64,000 nucleotides of DNA from Enterococcaceae bacterium OF42-14pH9A (GTDB lineage: Bacteria > Bacillota > Bacilli > Lactobacillales > Enterococcaceae). Positions within the stretch are counted from its first letter, which is position 1. Every line of letters begins with the position of its first letter. This document shows positions 31,466-41,794 of this stretch, one piece after another. The notes under the pieces were generated by a model. It did not search any database, was not told the origin of the DNA, and saw only the letters and a list, made by a program, of their open reading frames with translations. Location: NCBI GenBank assembly GCA_027692465.1, contig JAQEYU010000006.1, positions 1-64,000 on the forward strand, in the 5' to 3' direction. A program made the translations under genes and the position numbers.

Positions 31466-34002
31466 ACCGGGAACTAAAGCCATTTCGCGAAGAAAAGAAT
31501 ACGATCTTTTTGACTCGGTTGAAGAACGAAATCGAGAAAATGGATGGAAAGCGTGCCCGCCTGGTTCTTGCAGGTGGTCTTTTTGTAGTCCTGACGCTGT
31601 TTGCAAATGCGGTGAGTTCCCTTTTCTATAACTTTCACTGGGTCTTGCCAAAGGGCTTGCGAATGCAAAATGTGTTTGGTTTTCACCCAATTCTTTATCC
31701 CTGGGTGTACCTGATTACCTATCTTATTGGCATCGGTTTGTACTATTATCTCAGGTTTCGAATCAAGGTGAACTATGAATCCCTTGAGGAAGGTGATCGT
31801 GCAACGCAACGTCTGACCACTGACGAGGAAATTAAGGCACAGTATGTTGGCGTCCCGATTAAACCGAAAACAGTGACAGAAACCTATCCAGGTCTTTCAG
31901 GCACAATTGTTAAGCGAATAGGCAATACCGTGTATTTGGATCAGGATCCAGCTCACAACTATATTCTAGGTCGCTCACGATCTGCTAAAGGACAAACGAA
32001 AGTCATTCCAGATATGGATATTTACTCTCGTTCAGAAGAAAAACCGCACCTCGTCTATGCTTCGGGAAAATATGAACTAGCCGTTGCTGGCATGGGAAAA
32101 AGAACACTCCAGCAGCGAGGGTATGAATGCCACGTCCTCAATTTGATTGATCTTGATCGCTCTTTCGAGTACAACCCGCTGGATTTAGTTAAGCGGGCGT
32201 ATATGGAAGGCGATATCGACAACGCGATTGAGTTGTGTAAAACCTTCAGCTACCCGCTTTATCACAATGAAGAGGCTAAGGAGCCAATCTGGGAAGAAAC
32301 AGCTATGGCGTTAGTCAATGCGTTGATTCTAGCGTTGTGCTACGAATTTATTGAAAAAAGCAAGGATCCAAAAAAGACGGAGAAATACATTTCCATGTAT
32401 GCTGTTTCCAATATGCTATCAGAACTTGGAACGACTGGAGAAAACGGAGACGTACTTTTGGATAAGTATTTTGAAAATCTCCCTCCAGGAAATCCAGCGA
32501 AGTTAGAGTATTCAACGGTGAAGTATGCGGACGGTCAAATGCGGGCGTCCATTTTTGCTTCCACACAAGCCAAGCTCCGGAATTTCACCGCGCCGAAGGT
32601 TGCCAAAATGATGGCTCGTTCCACGTTTGACTTCCGAAAACTAACGAAAGACTCAGAACCAGTCGATTATACGGATCGAATGGTGGTGGAAGGCTATGTG
32701 GATATCACAGTTCCAGGAGAATATTACCTCACCTATTCGGTGACGAATGACTTTGACGAGACCTATACCGCCAAACGTTTGATTACGGTCGCTAAAGGTG
32801 TTGCTTATCAAACCTTGCCGAATAACGACGAATTTTTCAAAGGAATCGAGCTAGTCGTCTTACCGGTAGGGACGCCTTTTGATCCCAGAGCTGGGGTAAC
32901 TTGTAAGTACGTTTATAAACCACAAGCGGTTTTCTTGGTGCTGCCGGATTATATTCAAACCAACTATATTATTGCTAGTACCTGGATCTCACAAATGTAC
33001 CATGTCGCCAGTGACTATGCGTCGTCGCTAGACGGAGGGAAACTTCTGAAACGGATCCGTGTCCCACTAGACGAGTTCGGGAACTTGCCTGGCTTTTCAA
33101 ATATCGGATCAATGATATCAGTTGGTGCCGGACGCGGAATCTTATTTGACTTTTACGTGCAGCACCCCAATCAGCTGACAATGAAATACTCTGAAAAAGT
33201 TGGGGAGTTCATTCAAGATGAAGCGATGAATAAATTCATGTTAATGACTGGCTCAAAGAAGGCTAGAGAAGACTTTTCAGCACTTCTAGGTGATAAGGAG
33301 GTCACTTTGAAAAGCCGCTCAGGGGGCTTGTTTGACATCAATAAGCAGTTTACCGAAACCGTGGATACAAGACCGTTGTTTGCGCCGGCCGAGATTGGCC
33401 GCCTACAAGAAGGCGAAGTGATCGTCGAGCGCTCGATTCACCGAAAAGATTTGAAAGGAAACCTTGTTCGCCCGTACCCGATTTTTAATGCGGGAGAGAA
33501 TGGTCGTTTGCTGTATGCACATACCTATCTGAAGGAGTGGTTTGATCCAGATGGTCGCTGGCAAGACTTGGATTTGCCTCGTGTCCGAGATATTTCTTTG
33601 GAAGAATACAGTCGGAACTTTGTGCAACGGATCAAAAATCCAATTACGAGCGTCCAGCGAGATAAAGATACAGAAATTCGAAAAGAGGAGCTGAGAGAAT
33701 TAATGGAACAAAAAGAAGCTATCCTAGATGATCTCTATAACGGGATTGCAGGAAATGAGATTGCAGCGGACTTAGATGCAATCGATCAGGTCTATGTAAA
33801 AGGCGAAAAACCAACATTAATCGAGAAATACAGTCCAGAATCACAATACACCATTTATCGAACAATCATTGATGCGAACCCAGATGATGAAGCAAAAATC
33901 GCAGACTTTGAATATTACGATGAATACAACGCCTATTTGAAACAAGAATTCAACGAAGAGTTGTTGAAAAAACTTCAATTTATGGGGTATTTCAAAGACT
34001 AG
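31462..34002 (+). CDS. virD4: VirD4/TraG-type coupling protein with an Ig-like insertion
   Basis: An 846-residue coupling ATPase. Two membrane helices (residues ~37-57 and ~78-100) precede the ATPase domain. The P-loop region reads GRSRSAKGQTKVIPDMD near residue 170, with Ala where relatives usually have Gly. Later blocks are typical of the family (PLDEFGNLPGFSNIGSMIS, then AGRGILFDFYVQHPNQL). Residues ~400-485 are unlike the rest: VVEGYVDITVPGEYYLTYSV and TPFDPRAGVT resemble a DUF5011/Ig-like module, normally extracellular. The protein would deliver the relaxosome to the channel. Confidence 0.88.
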   Translation: MNRELKPFREEKNTIFLTRLKNEIEKMDGKRARLVLAGGLFVVLTLFANAVSSLFYNFHWVLPKGLRMQNVFGFHPILYPWVYLITYLIGIGLYYYLRFRIKVNYESLEEGDRATQRLTTDEEIKAQYVGVPIKPKTVTETYPGLSGTIVKRIGNTVYLDQDPAHNYILGRSRSAKGQTKVIPDMDIYSRSEEKPHLVYASGKYELAVAGMGKRTLQQRGYECHVLNLIDLDRSFEYNPLDLVKRAYMEGDIDNAIELCKTFSYPLYHNEEAKEPIWEETAMALVNALILALCYEFIEKSKDPKKTEKYISMYAVSNMLSELGTTGENGDVLLDKYFENLPPGNPAKLEYSTVKYADGQMRASIFASTQAKLRNFTAPKVAKMMARSTFDFRKLTKDSEPVDYTDRMVVEGYVDITVPGEYYLTYSVTNDFDETYTAKRLITVAKGVAYQTLPNNDEFFKGIELVVLPVGTPFDPRAGVTCKYVYKPQAVFLVLPDYIQTNYIIASTWISQMYHVASDYASSLDGGKLLKRIRVPLDEFGNLPGFSNIGSMISVGAGRGILFDFYVQHPNQLTMKYSEKVGEFIQDEAMNKFMLMTGSKKAREDFSALLGDKEVTLKSRSGGLFDINKQFTETVDTRPLFAPAEIGRLQEGEVIVERSIHRKDLKGNLVRPYPIFNAGENGRLLYAHTYLKEWFDPDGRWQDLDLPRVRDISLEEYSRNFVQRIKNPITSVQRDKDTEIRKEELRELMEQKEAILDDLYNGIAGNEIAADLDAIDQVYVKGEKPTLIEKYSPESQYTIYRTIIDANPDDEAKIADFEYYDEYNAYLKQEFNEELLKKLQFMGYFKD

Positions 34003-34015
34003 AAAAGAGGACGAA

Positions 34016-36355
34016 ATGGACGCTTACGATGTTCTCAATGATTACAGTGATTACTTGAAAGTCAGCAATATGCTTGTCTGGGCCTTCCGAAAAATCATGT
34101 GGGGGGTCATCTGGTTATTGAGCCGGTTAATGGACGCAGTGGACTATCTGTTAGATAGTATTTATTCACTGGCCGGCTTCTCAGAAGACTCGGCGGTAAG
34201 TGCATTTGTGGAAACCAACCGCGGGGCGGTGTTTGCGATTGGTGCCGTCTGTTTGATTTTGTTCTTTCTGGCCTACATGCAAAATTCGCGAAAGCACCAA
34301 CTAAATAATTTGTTAAACAACCTGATGTTGGGCATTGGAGTTGTGCTGCTTAGCCTAACGCTGACGACCACTTTAATGTCTTCCAGCTTCGAAATCGCGA
34401 AGGCGATTACCTCTGATGGCGGTACGACAGCAGAAACAATTATGAAGAACAATATTTACGATACCGTAGCGTTTGATGCGAATGGCTGGTCTGGAGCAGA
34501 CTCTGCCCCGTCTATTAATAATCGTTATAGTAATGAGGCGCTGAAATGGCTGGATATCACTGAAGAGGTGGATCCTGGTAAATATGATTTTCAATCCGAT
34601 GTCTCAACAGAGGTTTTTTCAAAAAAAGTTGTCAATGATATTGATGGTACCCCTCAGTTAGTCGATTTGGAAGCCGGATGGTTCAAAATCGATGAACATT
34701 ATTACCGCTATTCCTGGCACCCTTTCGTGATTGTCGCACAACTTATTGCGTCAATCGTGGTTGTGTTAGCAACCAGTTACAAATATCTGCGAAGCCTATT
34801 CAATGGGGTATTTAATGGAATCGTCGCCCCTGCTTTTGCTTTTACGGATCTTGCTGAAGGAGCGAAGGTACGAAAAATCATGACTGCAAGTATCAATATC
34901 GCCATCAATATTGTGATGTTTGCCGTTTCGGTCAAGATGTATCGAATGTTTTCTACCTATGTCAGCAAACAAGATATCAATGTCTTTGCGGCTGTTGTCA
35001 TTCAAATCATGATGGCGCTAATTGTCCTGGAAGGTCCATATATCATTCAAGAACTGACCGGTCAAGAAGCAGGCGTCGGATCGTCGTTGAAGGGTGTCAT
35101 GGCTACAGCAGGTGTCATGTATGCGGGAGCGAAACTGCCAGGGCTTGTTAAATCTGGAGCGGGTAAAGTTGCAGATGTGGCGAAGAAACCAATGGGTGCT
35201 ATGCGAGGCGGACTTGCGGTCGCAGGTGGTGCCGCTAGTGGCGCCGCAGAATCTGCCCTCGATACGTTGAGTAAAGAAATGAAGGAAGCAAAACAAGAAG
35301 AGCCAACGGGACTGAAGCCAAAACCGATGAGTTCGGAAGAAATGGCGGACTTTAAGTCGAAAGTTAAAGAAGACTTGCAAGCCCCATCAGATGAAAAGGA
35401 TCCAAAAGCAATTGATGGAGCGAATCAGCCGGAAAAAGCTGCAAGTGATCAAGAATTGGCAAAAGCTGATAAACCAAACATCGGTCAAACACAAGATCAC
35501 GGTGCCGAAGGTACAAAACAGGCGGACCCTGAATTAGCTGCGGAGCAAACCAAAGCAGATCAAGCCTTGAGTGATGGAAAATCCGAAACTACTAAAGTAC
35601 CTGAAGTAGCTATTGAAAATCAACAGCCACTCGATGAAAATCGAGATCTTTCGGAAAACGCGAAACCAGGATTGAACAGTGTCACGGCACCACTAGCAAA
35701 AATGACAAATTCTATCAGCGGAGAAGCACTCGTGCCACACGGCCATACAGGACAAGCACTGACAACTCGTGCTTCTGAAGGGCTACAAGCAGTCCCTGGA
35801 GCATTAGCAGCCGCTGGCACTGCCGCAAGCATGGTTTCCCAACAAGCTTTGCGTGGGACAGCTATCGGGCTTCAAACGGCAGAAACAATGGCGCCAATGG
35901 CTGCAATGGCAACTTTGCAGAGCACTGGGGCACCAGCCGTTCAACAGATGGTTACACAATCTGGTGCCGTCATGGCTGGTGTTTTGGCCAACGCTTCTGT
36001 CCAATCGGCCACCTATCAAAATACGGCGATGTCGCCGCAAGAATTGGCACCGACAGCAGTTGCACAGGCCATGTCAATTCCGCAAAATTCTTCTATCCCA
36101 CAACCAGGCTATGTGAGCTTGCCACAAGTCGCTAATCTACCTGGTGTGCAACAATTCCAGTCTGATCTGCAAGCACCAGTGGTACGGACTGAAACCGTTG
36201 GTGAAGTGCTGGCCAACAAGTATGCAGATCGGCAGATTTCAAAAGCTGAGAAGAATGTGAAGTATCAAGAATTGCATCAAATTGGGAAGAATACAGGGAC
36301 CAAAGCTGCAAATAAAATTCTGAATCGAAAGAAAAAAGGGCGTGATAATGGATGA
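34016..36355 (+). CDS. VirB6/TrbL-like polytopic membrane protein (pLS20_p028 family)
   Basis: A 779-residue protein. The N-terminal ~370 residues carry several membrane helices (for example FAIGAVCLILFFLAYMQ, IVAQLIASIVVVLATSY, NVFAAVVIQIMMALIVLE) around an external loop of ~90 residues. The remaining half is a hydrophilic Ala/Glu/Gln-rich tail with likely disorder and coiled coil. Layout and position between VirD4 and a PrgI-like gene fit the VirB6-equivalent of Gram-positive systems, which forms the inner-membrane channel core. Confidence 0.75.
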   Translation: MDAYDVLNDYSDYLKVSNMLVWAFRKIMWGVIWLLSRLMDAVDYLLDSIYSLAGFSEDSAVSAFVETNRGAVFAIGAVCLILFFLAYMQNSRKHQLNNLLNNLMLGIGVVLLSLTLTTTLMSSSFEIAKAITSDGGTTAETIMKNNIYDTVAFDANGWSGADSAPSINNRYSNEALKWLDITEEVDPGKYDFQSDVSTEVFSKKVVNDIDGTPQLVDLEAGWFKIDEHYYRYSWHPFVIVAQLIASIVVVLATSYKYLRSLFNGVFNGIVAPAFAFTDLAEGAKVRKIMTASINIAINIVMFAVSVKMYRMFSTYVSKQDINVFAAVVIQIMMALIVLEGPYIIQELTGQEAGVGSSLKGVMATAGVMYAGAKLPGLVKSGAGKVADVAKKPMGAMRGGLAVAGGAASGAAESALDTLSKEMKEAKQEEPTGLKPKPMSSEEMADFKSKVKEDLQAPSDEKDPKAIDGANQPEKAASDQELAKADKPNIGQTQDHGAEGTKQADPELAAEQTKADQALSDGKSETTKVPEVAIENQQPLDENRDLSENAKPGLNSVTAPLAKMTNSISGEALVPHGHTGQALTTRASEGLQAVPGALAAAGTAASMVSQQALRGTAIGLQTAETMAPMAAMATLQSTGAPAVQQMVTQSGAVMAGVLANASVQSATYQNTAMSPQELAPTAVAQAMSIPQNSSIPQPGYVSLPQVANLPGVQQFQSDLQAPVVRTETVGEVLANKYADRQISKAEKNVKYQELHQIGKNTGTKAANKILNRKKKGRDNG

Positions 36356-36663
36356 ATGAATTAAAAAATGTCTCTAGCATTCGGCCAAAACGCGAGGTCA
36401 AATTCGGAATTTCGCTCTTCGAAGTGATGTTTGTGATTGTAGTGACTGTGATTGCGGCAGTTTTACGGGGCCTCGTCTATCCGTTGTTCGAATACCCTTT
36501 TGTCATCTTGACGTTTCTCAATGCGACTTACTTGGTCATGAAACCTAAAGAGAACCCCACCTTGAATCATTTACAGATGTTCAAATTAGTGATTCGACGG
36601 TATCTATTTAAAGAATATGTGGGGTATAAGACAATTGATGTGAGAGAATTTCGTGAAGAGTAG
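36352..36663 (+). CDS. PrgI/VirB3-like membrane protein (DUF5592 type)
   Basis: A 103-residue protein with paired hydrophobic segments (LFEVMFVIVVTVIAAVLRGL and YPLFEYPFVILTFLNATYL) between basic ends, the usual PrgI/VirB3 size and topology. It overlaps the previous gene (ATG within the stop region) and sits directly before the VirB4 gene, the conserved order in type IV systems. A terminator-like hairpin covers its stop codon. Confidence 0.75.
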   Translation: MNELKNVSSIRPKREVKFGISLFEVMFVIVVTVIAAVLRGLVYPLFEYPFVILTFLNATYLVMKPKENPTLNHLQMFKLVIRRYLFKEYVGYKTIDVREFREE

Positions 36664-36686
36664 GGCATTTGCCTTACTCTTTTTTG
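36657..36686 (+). terminator. Intra-operon terminator/attenuator before virB4
   Basis: AGAGTAGGGCA pairs with TGCCTTACTCT (one G-T) and is followed by T5-6. It overlaps the stop codon of the PrgI-like gene, so ribosomes finishing that gene could prevent folding. Confidence 0.6.
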
Positions 36687-36702
36687 AACTGGAGGGATCA
36701 TT

Positions 36703-39321
36703 TTGAAAAAGAGGAAAGTGGCAGCTGCAAATCAAGCATCTGAAGAGGCCATTCCTTCGTTTGACTTTCATATTCCTAGCGAGGAAAGCAAAAGTGAAGA
36801 ACGTGAATCACCCAATCACCTAGGTGAAGGGAAGCTGACGCGGGAAGAAAAGAAACTGAACCGGAAGACCGGGAAACAGCTACGAAAAATTTTAGAACTC
36901 CATCCGGTAAAAAGCTGGGGGAGTCGAACCGATGAAAATTTTGTTCGCTACACTTCTGGCTACTTCGAGATCCTACGAATCCGAGGGAAGAATCTTTTCG
37001 GTATGCGACCAGAAGAGTTCCAACAAATAATGGCTTCTTACGGGGCCTTGTCTAGTCTGTACGATCAAGCATTTAAACTGGTATCTATCCATTCGGCGGT
37101 AAATACCACCGAAGCACAAGGGTTCTATAAGCGTGAATTTCAACGGAGTACGAATCCTGGGCACCGCGAGATCTTAGAAGAAAAATATGGCGAGTTGGCA
37201 TTCATCGCTAAGTACCGTCAAATGGAAGAATACTACGTGTTTGTGTACGGGTATGACGAAGAAAAACTCCGAGAAAATTTGGAGAAGTTCTATAAATGTT
37301 TAGGGGTCATTCAAGTGGATCGAATGACGCGCGAAGAGAAGGTGCAGCTGTTGTTCCAAATGGCCAATCCTGCATTGAAATTAGCGCCACAAGTCCCTCG
37401 TGGTTTTGAAGTAAAATCGAAACGAATTCTGCAAGAAGGAATCGATATCGGCTTGTTAAGCCGGATCCAACCGCAAGGTAATTTGAAAATAGGCGAAACC
37501 GCGATTCAGACTGGCACAGGCTTTTCGGCTTGTTTGACGACTTATCGGCTTCAAAGTGAACCAGATTATTTATGGTTGAACCCCTTCACAAAAATTAAGG
37601 ACAAAATTTTGACACTTGATGTGGCTACACAAGACGATGAGAATCTACGGAATGATATTACAAAGGCACTGGGGGAACTTCAATCGCGGTACAATACGTC
37701 GAAAGATGCGACTGAAAAAGAGATCGTCCGAGAGGAATATCAATCGTTGTTGCAGCTGTCAAAAGACGTGCGAAAAGGCCGTGAGATTATTAAGTACGTG
37801 ACGATACGTTTGTATCTCTACGCAGAGTCACTAGATGAATTGGAAAAGCGAATTTTTACAGTGCGAAAAGAGCTTCAAAAAGAAGAGTTCGGTGTGGTGT
37901 CTTCCACGTTGGAACAAGGGTATGACTGGCAATCCATGTTTTTAGACTACTATTCTCAGATGTTGCTGCCTAATACCCGCTCTGGTCTTGATGTGACTAG
38001 CACCGTGTTCGGTGCCAGCTTCCCAGCCAACCAGGTTTATTTGATGGATCCACGAGGTCAATATCTGGGATTGTCCAATACCAACGGTCAGATGATCGTT
38101 GATTTCTTTGAAATTACTGGAGGTCGAACATTCTATAATATTCTGCTTACCGGCCTGATGGGCCGTGGGAAAACTACACTGATGAAAAAAATCATGCGAG
38201 ATATGATTGGCCGCGGTTATATGATCCGCGGGTTTGATAAATCTGGTGAATTCACAAAATTAGTGAAACATGAGAAAGGAACCATTATCCGCCTCGATGG
38301 GCAAGATGGCCGGATTAATATTTTTGAAGTGTTCCCTTTAGCGATTAACGACACCACACTCGAAGTCAGTGAACAAGCTTCATTTACCACACACTTGTCA
38401 AAACTAGGGACTTGGTATTCCATTTTGAAACCTACTGCCCCTTTGGAAGAACTCGATCAGTTTGATACGTTAGTGAGTGATTTATATGTTGTAAAAGGAC
38501 TGTCAGATGCGGAAGGAAAAGTCGAAAAAGTTACGGGCCTGCCACCAAATGCCTATCCAATTCTGGCGGATCTACTCGAACTTTTAGTGCGGCGCTATAG
38601 TGAATCCACGTTTGATGAAGAACGGAAGCATCTGTACAATATCCAGTCCACACTTACTACATTGATGAAGAAAACAAGCACTCTCTTTAACGGACCGACG
38701 ACGATTCCTGACTTTTCAAACCAGCAGATTCTATTTTTCAACATTGATGGCTTATCAAACTTTGACCCGCGCTTTGTAAACGCCCAGCTGTTCAATGCCT
38801 TCAACCTTTTCGTCGGTACCTTGTTCAATAATGGTCGGCGGGAGCACCGTCGTTATCAAGATGGTGAAATCAAATTCGAAGCAATTAAACGAGGTATGTT
38901 TTTCATGGCTGAAGCGCATAATTTACTCAATGGGCGTAACCCTCGGATGGTGGAGTACTTCAATACCTTTGCCCGAGAGGCTCGAAAACGTTACAGCGGG
39001 TTGTGCCTGGATACTCAAAGTATTCGCTCGTTAGTGTCCCAACAAGAAAACAATTCAGGCGATAGTGAATTGAATGATATTTACGATTTCATGCAGTATC
39101 GATTCTTTTTTCAGCCTGGTCAAGAAGAATTGAAAACGTTGGGGAAATCAAATGGTGGCCCGCTAGCAGATGAAGAGGTGGAACTCGTTAGCAAGTTTGA
39201 ACCCCACAAGACTCTATTAAAAATTACCTCCGGTGAAGCGTATGAAATGCGTGTGTATGCTTCACCTGAAGAATTGGCTCTCTTTGATGGTGGTGGACGT
39301 AAAGCTGCCGACACGAGATAG
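36703..39321 (+). CDS. virB4: VirB4/TrsE-type conjugation ATPase
   Basis: An 872-residue ATPase from TTG 36703 after GGAGGG. After a charged N-terminus, the VirB4 N-domain (residues ~60-450) precedes the motor domain. Walker A is GLMGRGKTTLMKK at about residues 484-496, the Walker B region includes GMFFMAEAHNLL, and the downstream CLDTQSIRSLV block is typical. The usual acidic pair is replaced by Glu-Ala here, as in some Gram-positive VirB4 proteins. It energises assembly and substrate passage. Length is normal. Confidence 0.9.
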   Translation: MKKRKVAAANQASEEAIPSFDFHIPSEESKSEERESPNHLGEGKLTREEKKLNRKTGKQLRKILELHPVKSWGSRTDENFVRYTSGYFEILRIRGKNLFGMRPEEFQQIMASYGALSSLYDQAFKLVSIHSAVNTTEAQGFYKREFQRSTNPGHREILEEKYGELAFIAKYRQMEEYYVFVYGYDEEKLRENLEKFYKCLGVIQVDRMTREEKVQLLFQMANPALKLAPQVPRGFEVKSKRILQEGIDIGLLSRIQPQGNLKIGETAIQTGTGFSACLTTYRLQSEPDYLWLNPFTKIKDKILTLDVATQDDENLRNDITKALGELQSRYNTSKDATEKEIVREEYQSLLQLSKDVRKGREIIKYVTIRLYLYAESLDELEKRIFTVRKELQKEEFGVVSSTLEQGYDWQSMFLDYYSQMLLPNTRSGLDVTSTVFGASFPANQVYLMDPRGQYLGLSNTNGQMIVDFFEITGGRTFYNILLTGLMGRGKTTLMKKIMRDMIGRGYMIRGFDKSGEFTKLVKHEKGTIIRLDGQDGRINIFEVFPLAINDTTLEVSEQASFTTHLSKLGTWYSILKPTAPLEELDQFDTLVSDLYVVKGLSDAEGKVEKVTGLPPNAYPILADLLELLVRRYSESTFDEERKHLYNIQSTLTTLMKKTSTLFNGPTTIPDFSNQQILFFNIDGLSNFDPRFVNAQLFNAFNLFVGTLFNNGRREHRRYQDGEIKFEAIKRGMFFMAEAHNLLNGRNPRMVEYFNTFAREARKRYSGLCLDTQSIRSLVSQQENNSGDSELNDIYDFMQYRFFFQPGQEELKTLGKSNGGPLADEEVELVSKFEPHKTLLKITSGEAYEMRVYASPEELALFDGGGRKAADTR

Positions 39322-39332
39322 GGGGCGATGAA

Positions 39333-40520
39333 ATGATCAAGGAATATTTGAGACGCAAGGTCACAAAAAAAGTATTTTTATGGGCATGTGGGCTACTCGC
39401 CCCTGCTCTTTTGATTATTGGAGTCGTTGGTCTGGTTCTCATGATGTCAGCCGGTTTTCTCTCTCAATCGGAGAGTACGAGTAGCGGAGGGACTGGTGAG
39501 CGTTATAATGGCGAGTTTACCGACACCGTACCTATTTTTGACGAGATCAAAGGTCGTGGAGACTTTCCCGATGAAGTGGCCCAACTAGCAGTTGGTACAG
39601 CAGTTAAGTATCGCCTGTTGCCTTCAGTAATTTTGAGTCAATGGGCGTATGAAAGTGCGTGGGGAAAGTCGGGACCAGCCACGAAAGATATCAATTTCTT
39701 TGGGATCACTTGGTATGATGGTTGCCCTTTCCCGCAAGGTATGGAACGTGGCATAAACGGTTCTGAGGGCGGGCACTATATGGCTTTTCCGAATCCAATG
39801 ACGTGCTTTAGCTACTATGGCTATATGGTAGCCTCACAAAGCAATTTCAATGCAAGTGTCGGGAATCAAAGCCCAAGTGAAAGTTTGCTAATTCTAGGCC
39901 GTGGGGGATATGCGGCAGGCGGTATTGATGAAGATAGTGAGTATTTCAAAGCGGCGATGAACATTATCAGTACCAATAAATTAACTGAATATGACACCTT
40001 TGCGATTGAAAAATGGGGATCTGATACCCCTACATTGCCAGGTCTTGATGATGGGCCGAGCGTCCCTTCACTACCTGGTGCAGGGAATCCGAAAGTCTTG
40101 GATCGATACGTCGGCACACGAATTGGGAACGGACAGTGCTACGCGCTCACCGCTCTCTATTCTCACCTCATGGGTGGTCCCAGTCTTGGAGCAGGTGTGA
40201 CAGATAAGATCGATATGATTCCAGGTACTGATGGCACCAGCGCCTATCAAATCGGAAATGCCTATGATTGGGCAGGGCACGGATGGAAGGTCATTAATAG
40301 TCCCAAATATGCGGACTTGAAGGCGGGAGATATCATCAATTGGAAGCCGTTCTCTACGCACAGTCGAAGCGAGTATGGTCACACCGGAGTGATTGCTTCG
40401 GTTGGAAAAATGGGTGCCTACGATACCTACGAGCAAAATTCAGAACAAGGTCAGATTGGTGCCAAATACACGCGCTATTATGACGATAGCATCTACAGTA
40501 TTATCCGAAAGGTGAAGTGA
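39333..40520 (+). CDS. Two-domain wall hydrolase (glucosaminidase plus CHAP), VirB1-like
   Basis: A 395-residue protein with an N-terminal membrane anchor (VFLWACGLLAPALLIIGVVG). Residues ~60-215 resemble LytG/FlgJ-type N-acetylglucosaminidase, with the catalytic Glu in SQWAYESAWGKSGPA and KDINFFGI. Residues ~250-395 are a CHAP domain, with Cys in NGQCYALTALYSHLMGG and His in YGHTGVIASVG. Such enzymes open peptidoglycan for the channel. It follows virB4 by 11 bp. Confidence 0.88.
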   Translation: MIKEYLRRKVTKKVFLWACGLLAPALLIIGVVGLVLMMSAGFLSQSESTSSGGTGERYNGEFTDTVPIFDEIKGRGDFPDEVAQLAVGTAVKYRLLPSVILSQWAYESAWGKSGPATKDINFFGITWYDGCPFPQGMERGINGSEGGHYMAFPNPMTCFSYYGYMVASQSNFNASVGNQSPSESLLILGRGGYAAGGIDEDSEYFKAAMNIISTNKLTEYDTFAIEKWGSDTPTLPGLDDGPSVPSLPGAGNPKVLDRYVGTRIGNGQCYALTALYSHLMGGPSLGAGVTDKIDMIPGTDGTSAYQIGNAYDWAGHGWKVINSPKYADLKAGDIINWKPFSTHSRSEYGHTGVIASVGKMGAYDTYEQNSEQGQIGAKYTRYYDDSIYSIIRKVK

Positions 40521-40526
40521 GGGTAA

Positions 40527-41084
40527 ATGAAAAAATATGGGTATGCGGTGATTTTTTCCGGCGTAATTGTTTGCTTAGGAATCTTCTTTTTTGTTTCCCT
40601 ACGCGGCCAACAAGCTGAGACGAGCAATAACTCCTCAGCGGTGACGGTTGAAGAAAAAGGTTCTAGTAGTGCAGAGAACGATCTTGTAAGTAAGAACGAG
40701 GACAATCAAGAATCTAGTTCAGCAAAAGAAGATTCTACTGGTGAAAAGGAGGCAATCGAAAAACTCTTAAAGACGTTTGGTCGCCGGTGGCTCAATTACG
40801 ATTCTATTGGAAAGAGAAATGCGTCGGTGGTGGAATTGTGCACGGAGAAAGCGATCAAAGCCAGCAGCCTTGACGTGGATCCACATGCTGACTTCAAGGG
40901 TAAGGGACAGTTTCATCTGATCACTCAAGATATCAAAGAATCGAATACCTATCTTCTTTTTGGTAGCGATGTTGTTCGGGAAACGATCCATCGCCAGGTT
41001 CTCTTACAACTGACAGTTGTAAAAGAAGCTGGGGAATATAAAGTCGATGAAATGGTCTTGAATTACGTGCAACAAGCCTATTGA
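40527..41084 (+). CDS. Membrane-anchored VirB8-like candidate (185 aa)
   Basis: One N-terminal membrane helix (YAVIFSGVIVCLGIFFFVSL), a Ser/Glu-rich spacer (residues ~30-75) and a compact domain of ~110 residues (EAIEKLLKTFGRRWLNYDSI…). This is the plan of NTF2-like VirB8/TcpC proteins, which stabilise the channel outside the membrane. The gene follows the hydrolase by 6 bp. Confidence 0.55.
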   Translation: MKKYGYAVIFSGVIVCLGIFFFVSLRGQQAETSNNSSAVTVEEKGSSSAENDLVSKNEDNQESSSAKEDSTGEKEAIEKLLKTFGRRWLNYDSIGKRNASVVELCTEKAIKASSLDVDPHADFKGKGQFHLITQDIKESNTYLLFGSDVVRETIHRQVLLQLTVVKEAGEYKVDEMVLNYVQQAY

Positions 41085-41119
41085 TTTCACAGCTTTATCA
41101 GACAAAGGAGTGAAAAATT

Positions 41120-41794
41120 TTGACAACAAAATCGAAGCAAATTTTGCAAATTGTTCTTGCGACGTTAGGGGGTCTTCTGTTATTAGGAGGCTCTTTTTTT
41201 ATCGGCCATCGGATGGGAGCAAGCGATCAACAAGCTGTAGTCACTGCCCAAACGACTACCGATTCCTCTAGTGAAACGAGTACAGTTATATCTAGTGAAC
41301 CAACTGTATCTGATCAAGAATACCAATTGAAGAAAGCACAAAAAGCTTTGGTTGGGTATGAGGAAATGACCAAAGAAAGAGACGAAATTCAAGCAAATGC
41401 AGACCGCGTGCTAGATGCCTATTTCACCAACACACGAACAAATGCCGATGAGAAAATGGCAGGGGTGGAAGAAATTCAGACAGCCGTCGGCCAAGAATCC
41501 AACTTGCCTTATGCGAAGGAAGTGACTCCTGAAGCGATAGATTCGCGTCAGCTAACCTGGTCAAAACAATATCTTGTGAGTCACTGGAATGAGGAAGAGC
41601 AGCAGGTCCTAGCGCTGGTCAAAGTGACAGAGTCTGCGAGTGGAAAGGAAGAAAAAGACGTCCCTTATCTCGTAAAAATGGATCTTGTAAAATCGGATAG
41701 TCAATGGAAAATTGGGCAACTCAATCCAGTCAAAGTTACTGATTCAGTGCCCCAATATTTCTTCAAAGACAGTGATGGTGTGCTATGGAAGTGA
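41120..41794 (+). CDS. Second membrane-anchored VirB8-like candidate (224 aa)
   Basis: TTG 41120 follows AAAGGAGTG by 7 bp. There is one membrane helix (IVLATLGGLLLLGGSFFIG), a Ser/Thr-rich spacer, a coiled-coil helix (LKKAQKALVGYEEMTKERDE) and a domain of ~110 residues with the same general pattern as the 40527 product (…DSQWKIGQLNPVKV). Both may be extracellular scaffold proteins of the channel. It overlaps the next gene by 10 bp. Confidence 0.55.
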   Translation: MTTKSKQILQIVLATLGGLLLLGGSFFIGHRMGASDQQAVVTAQTTTDSSSETSTVISSEPTVSDQEYQLKKAQKALVGYEEMTKERDEIQANADRVLDAYFTNTRTNADEKMAGVEEIQTAVGQESNLPYAKEVTPEAIDSRQLTWSKQYLVSHWNEEEQQVLALVKVTESASGKEEKDVPYLVKMDLVKSDSQWKIGQLNPVKVTDSVPQYFFKDSDGVLWK

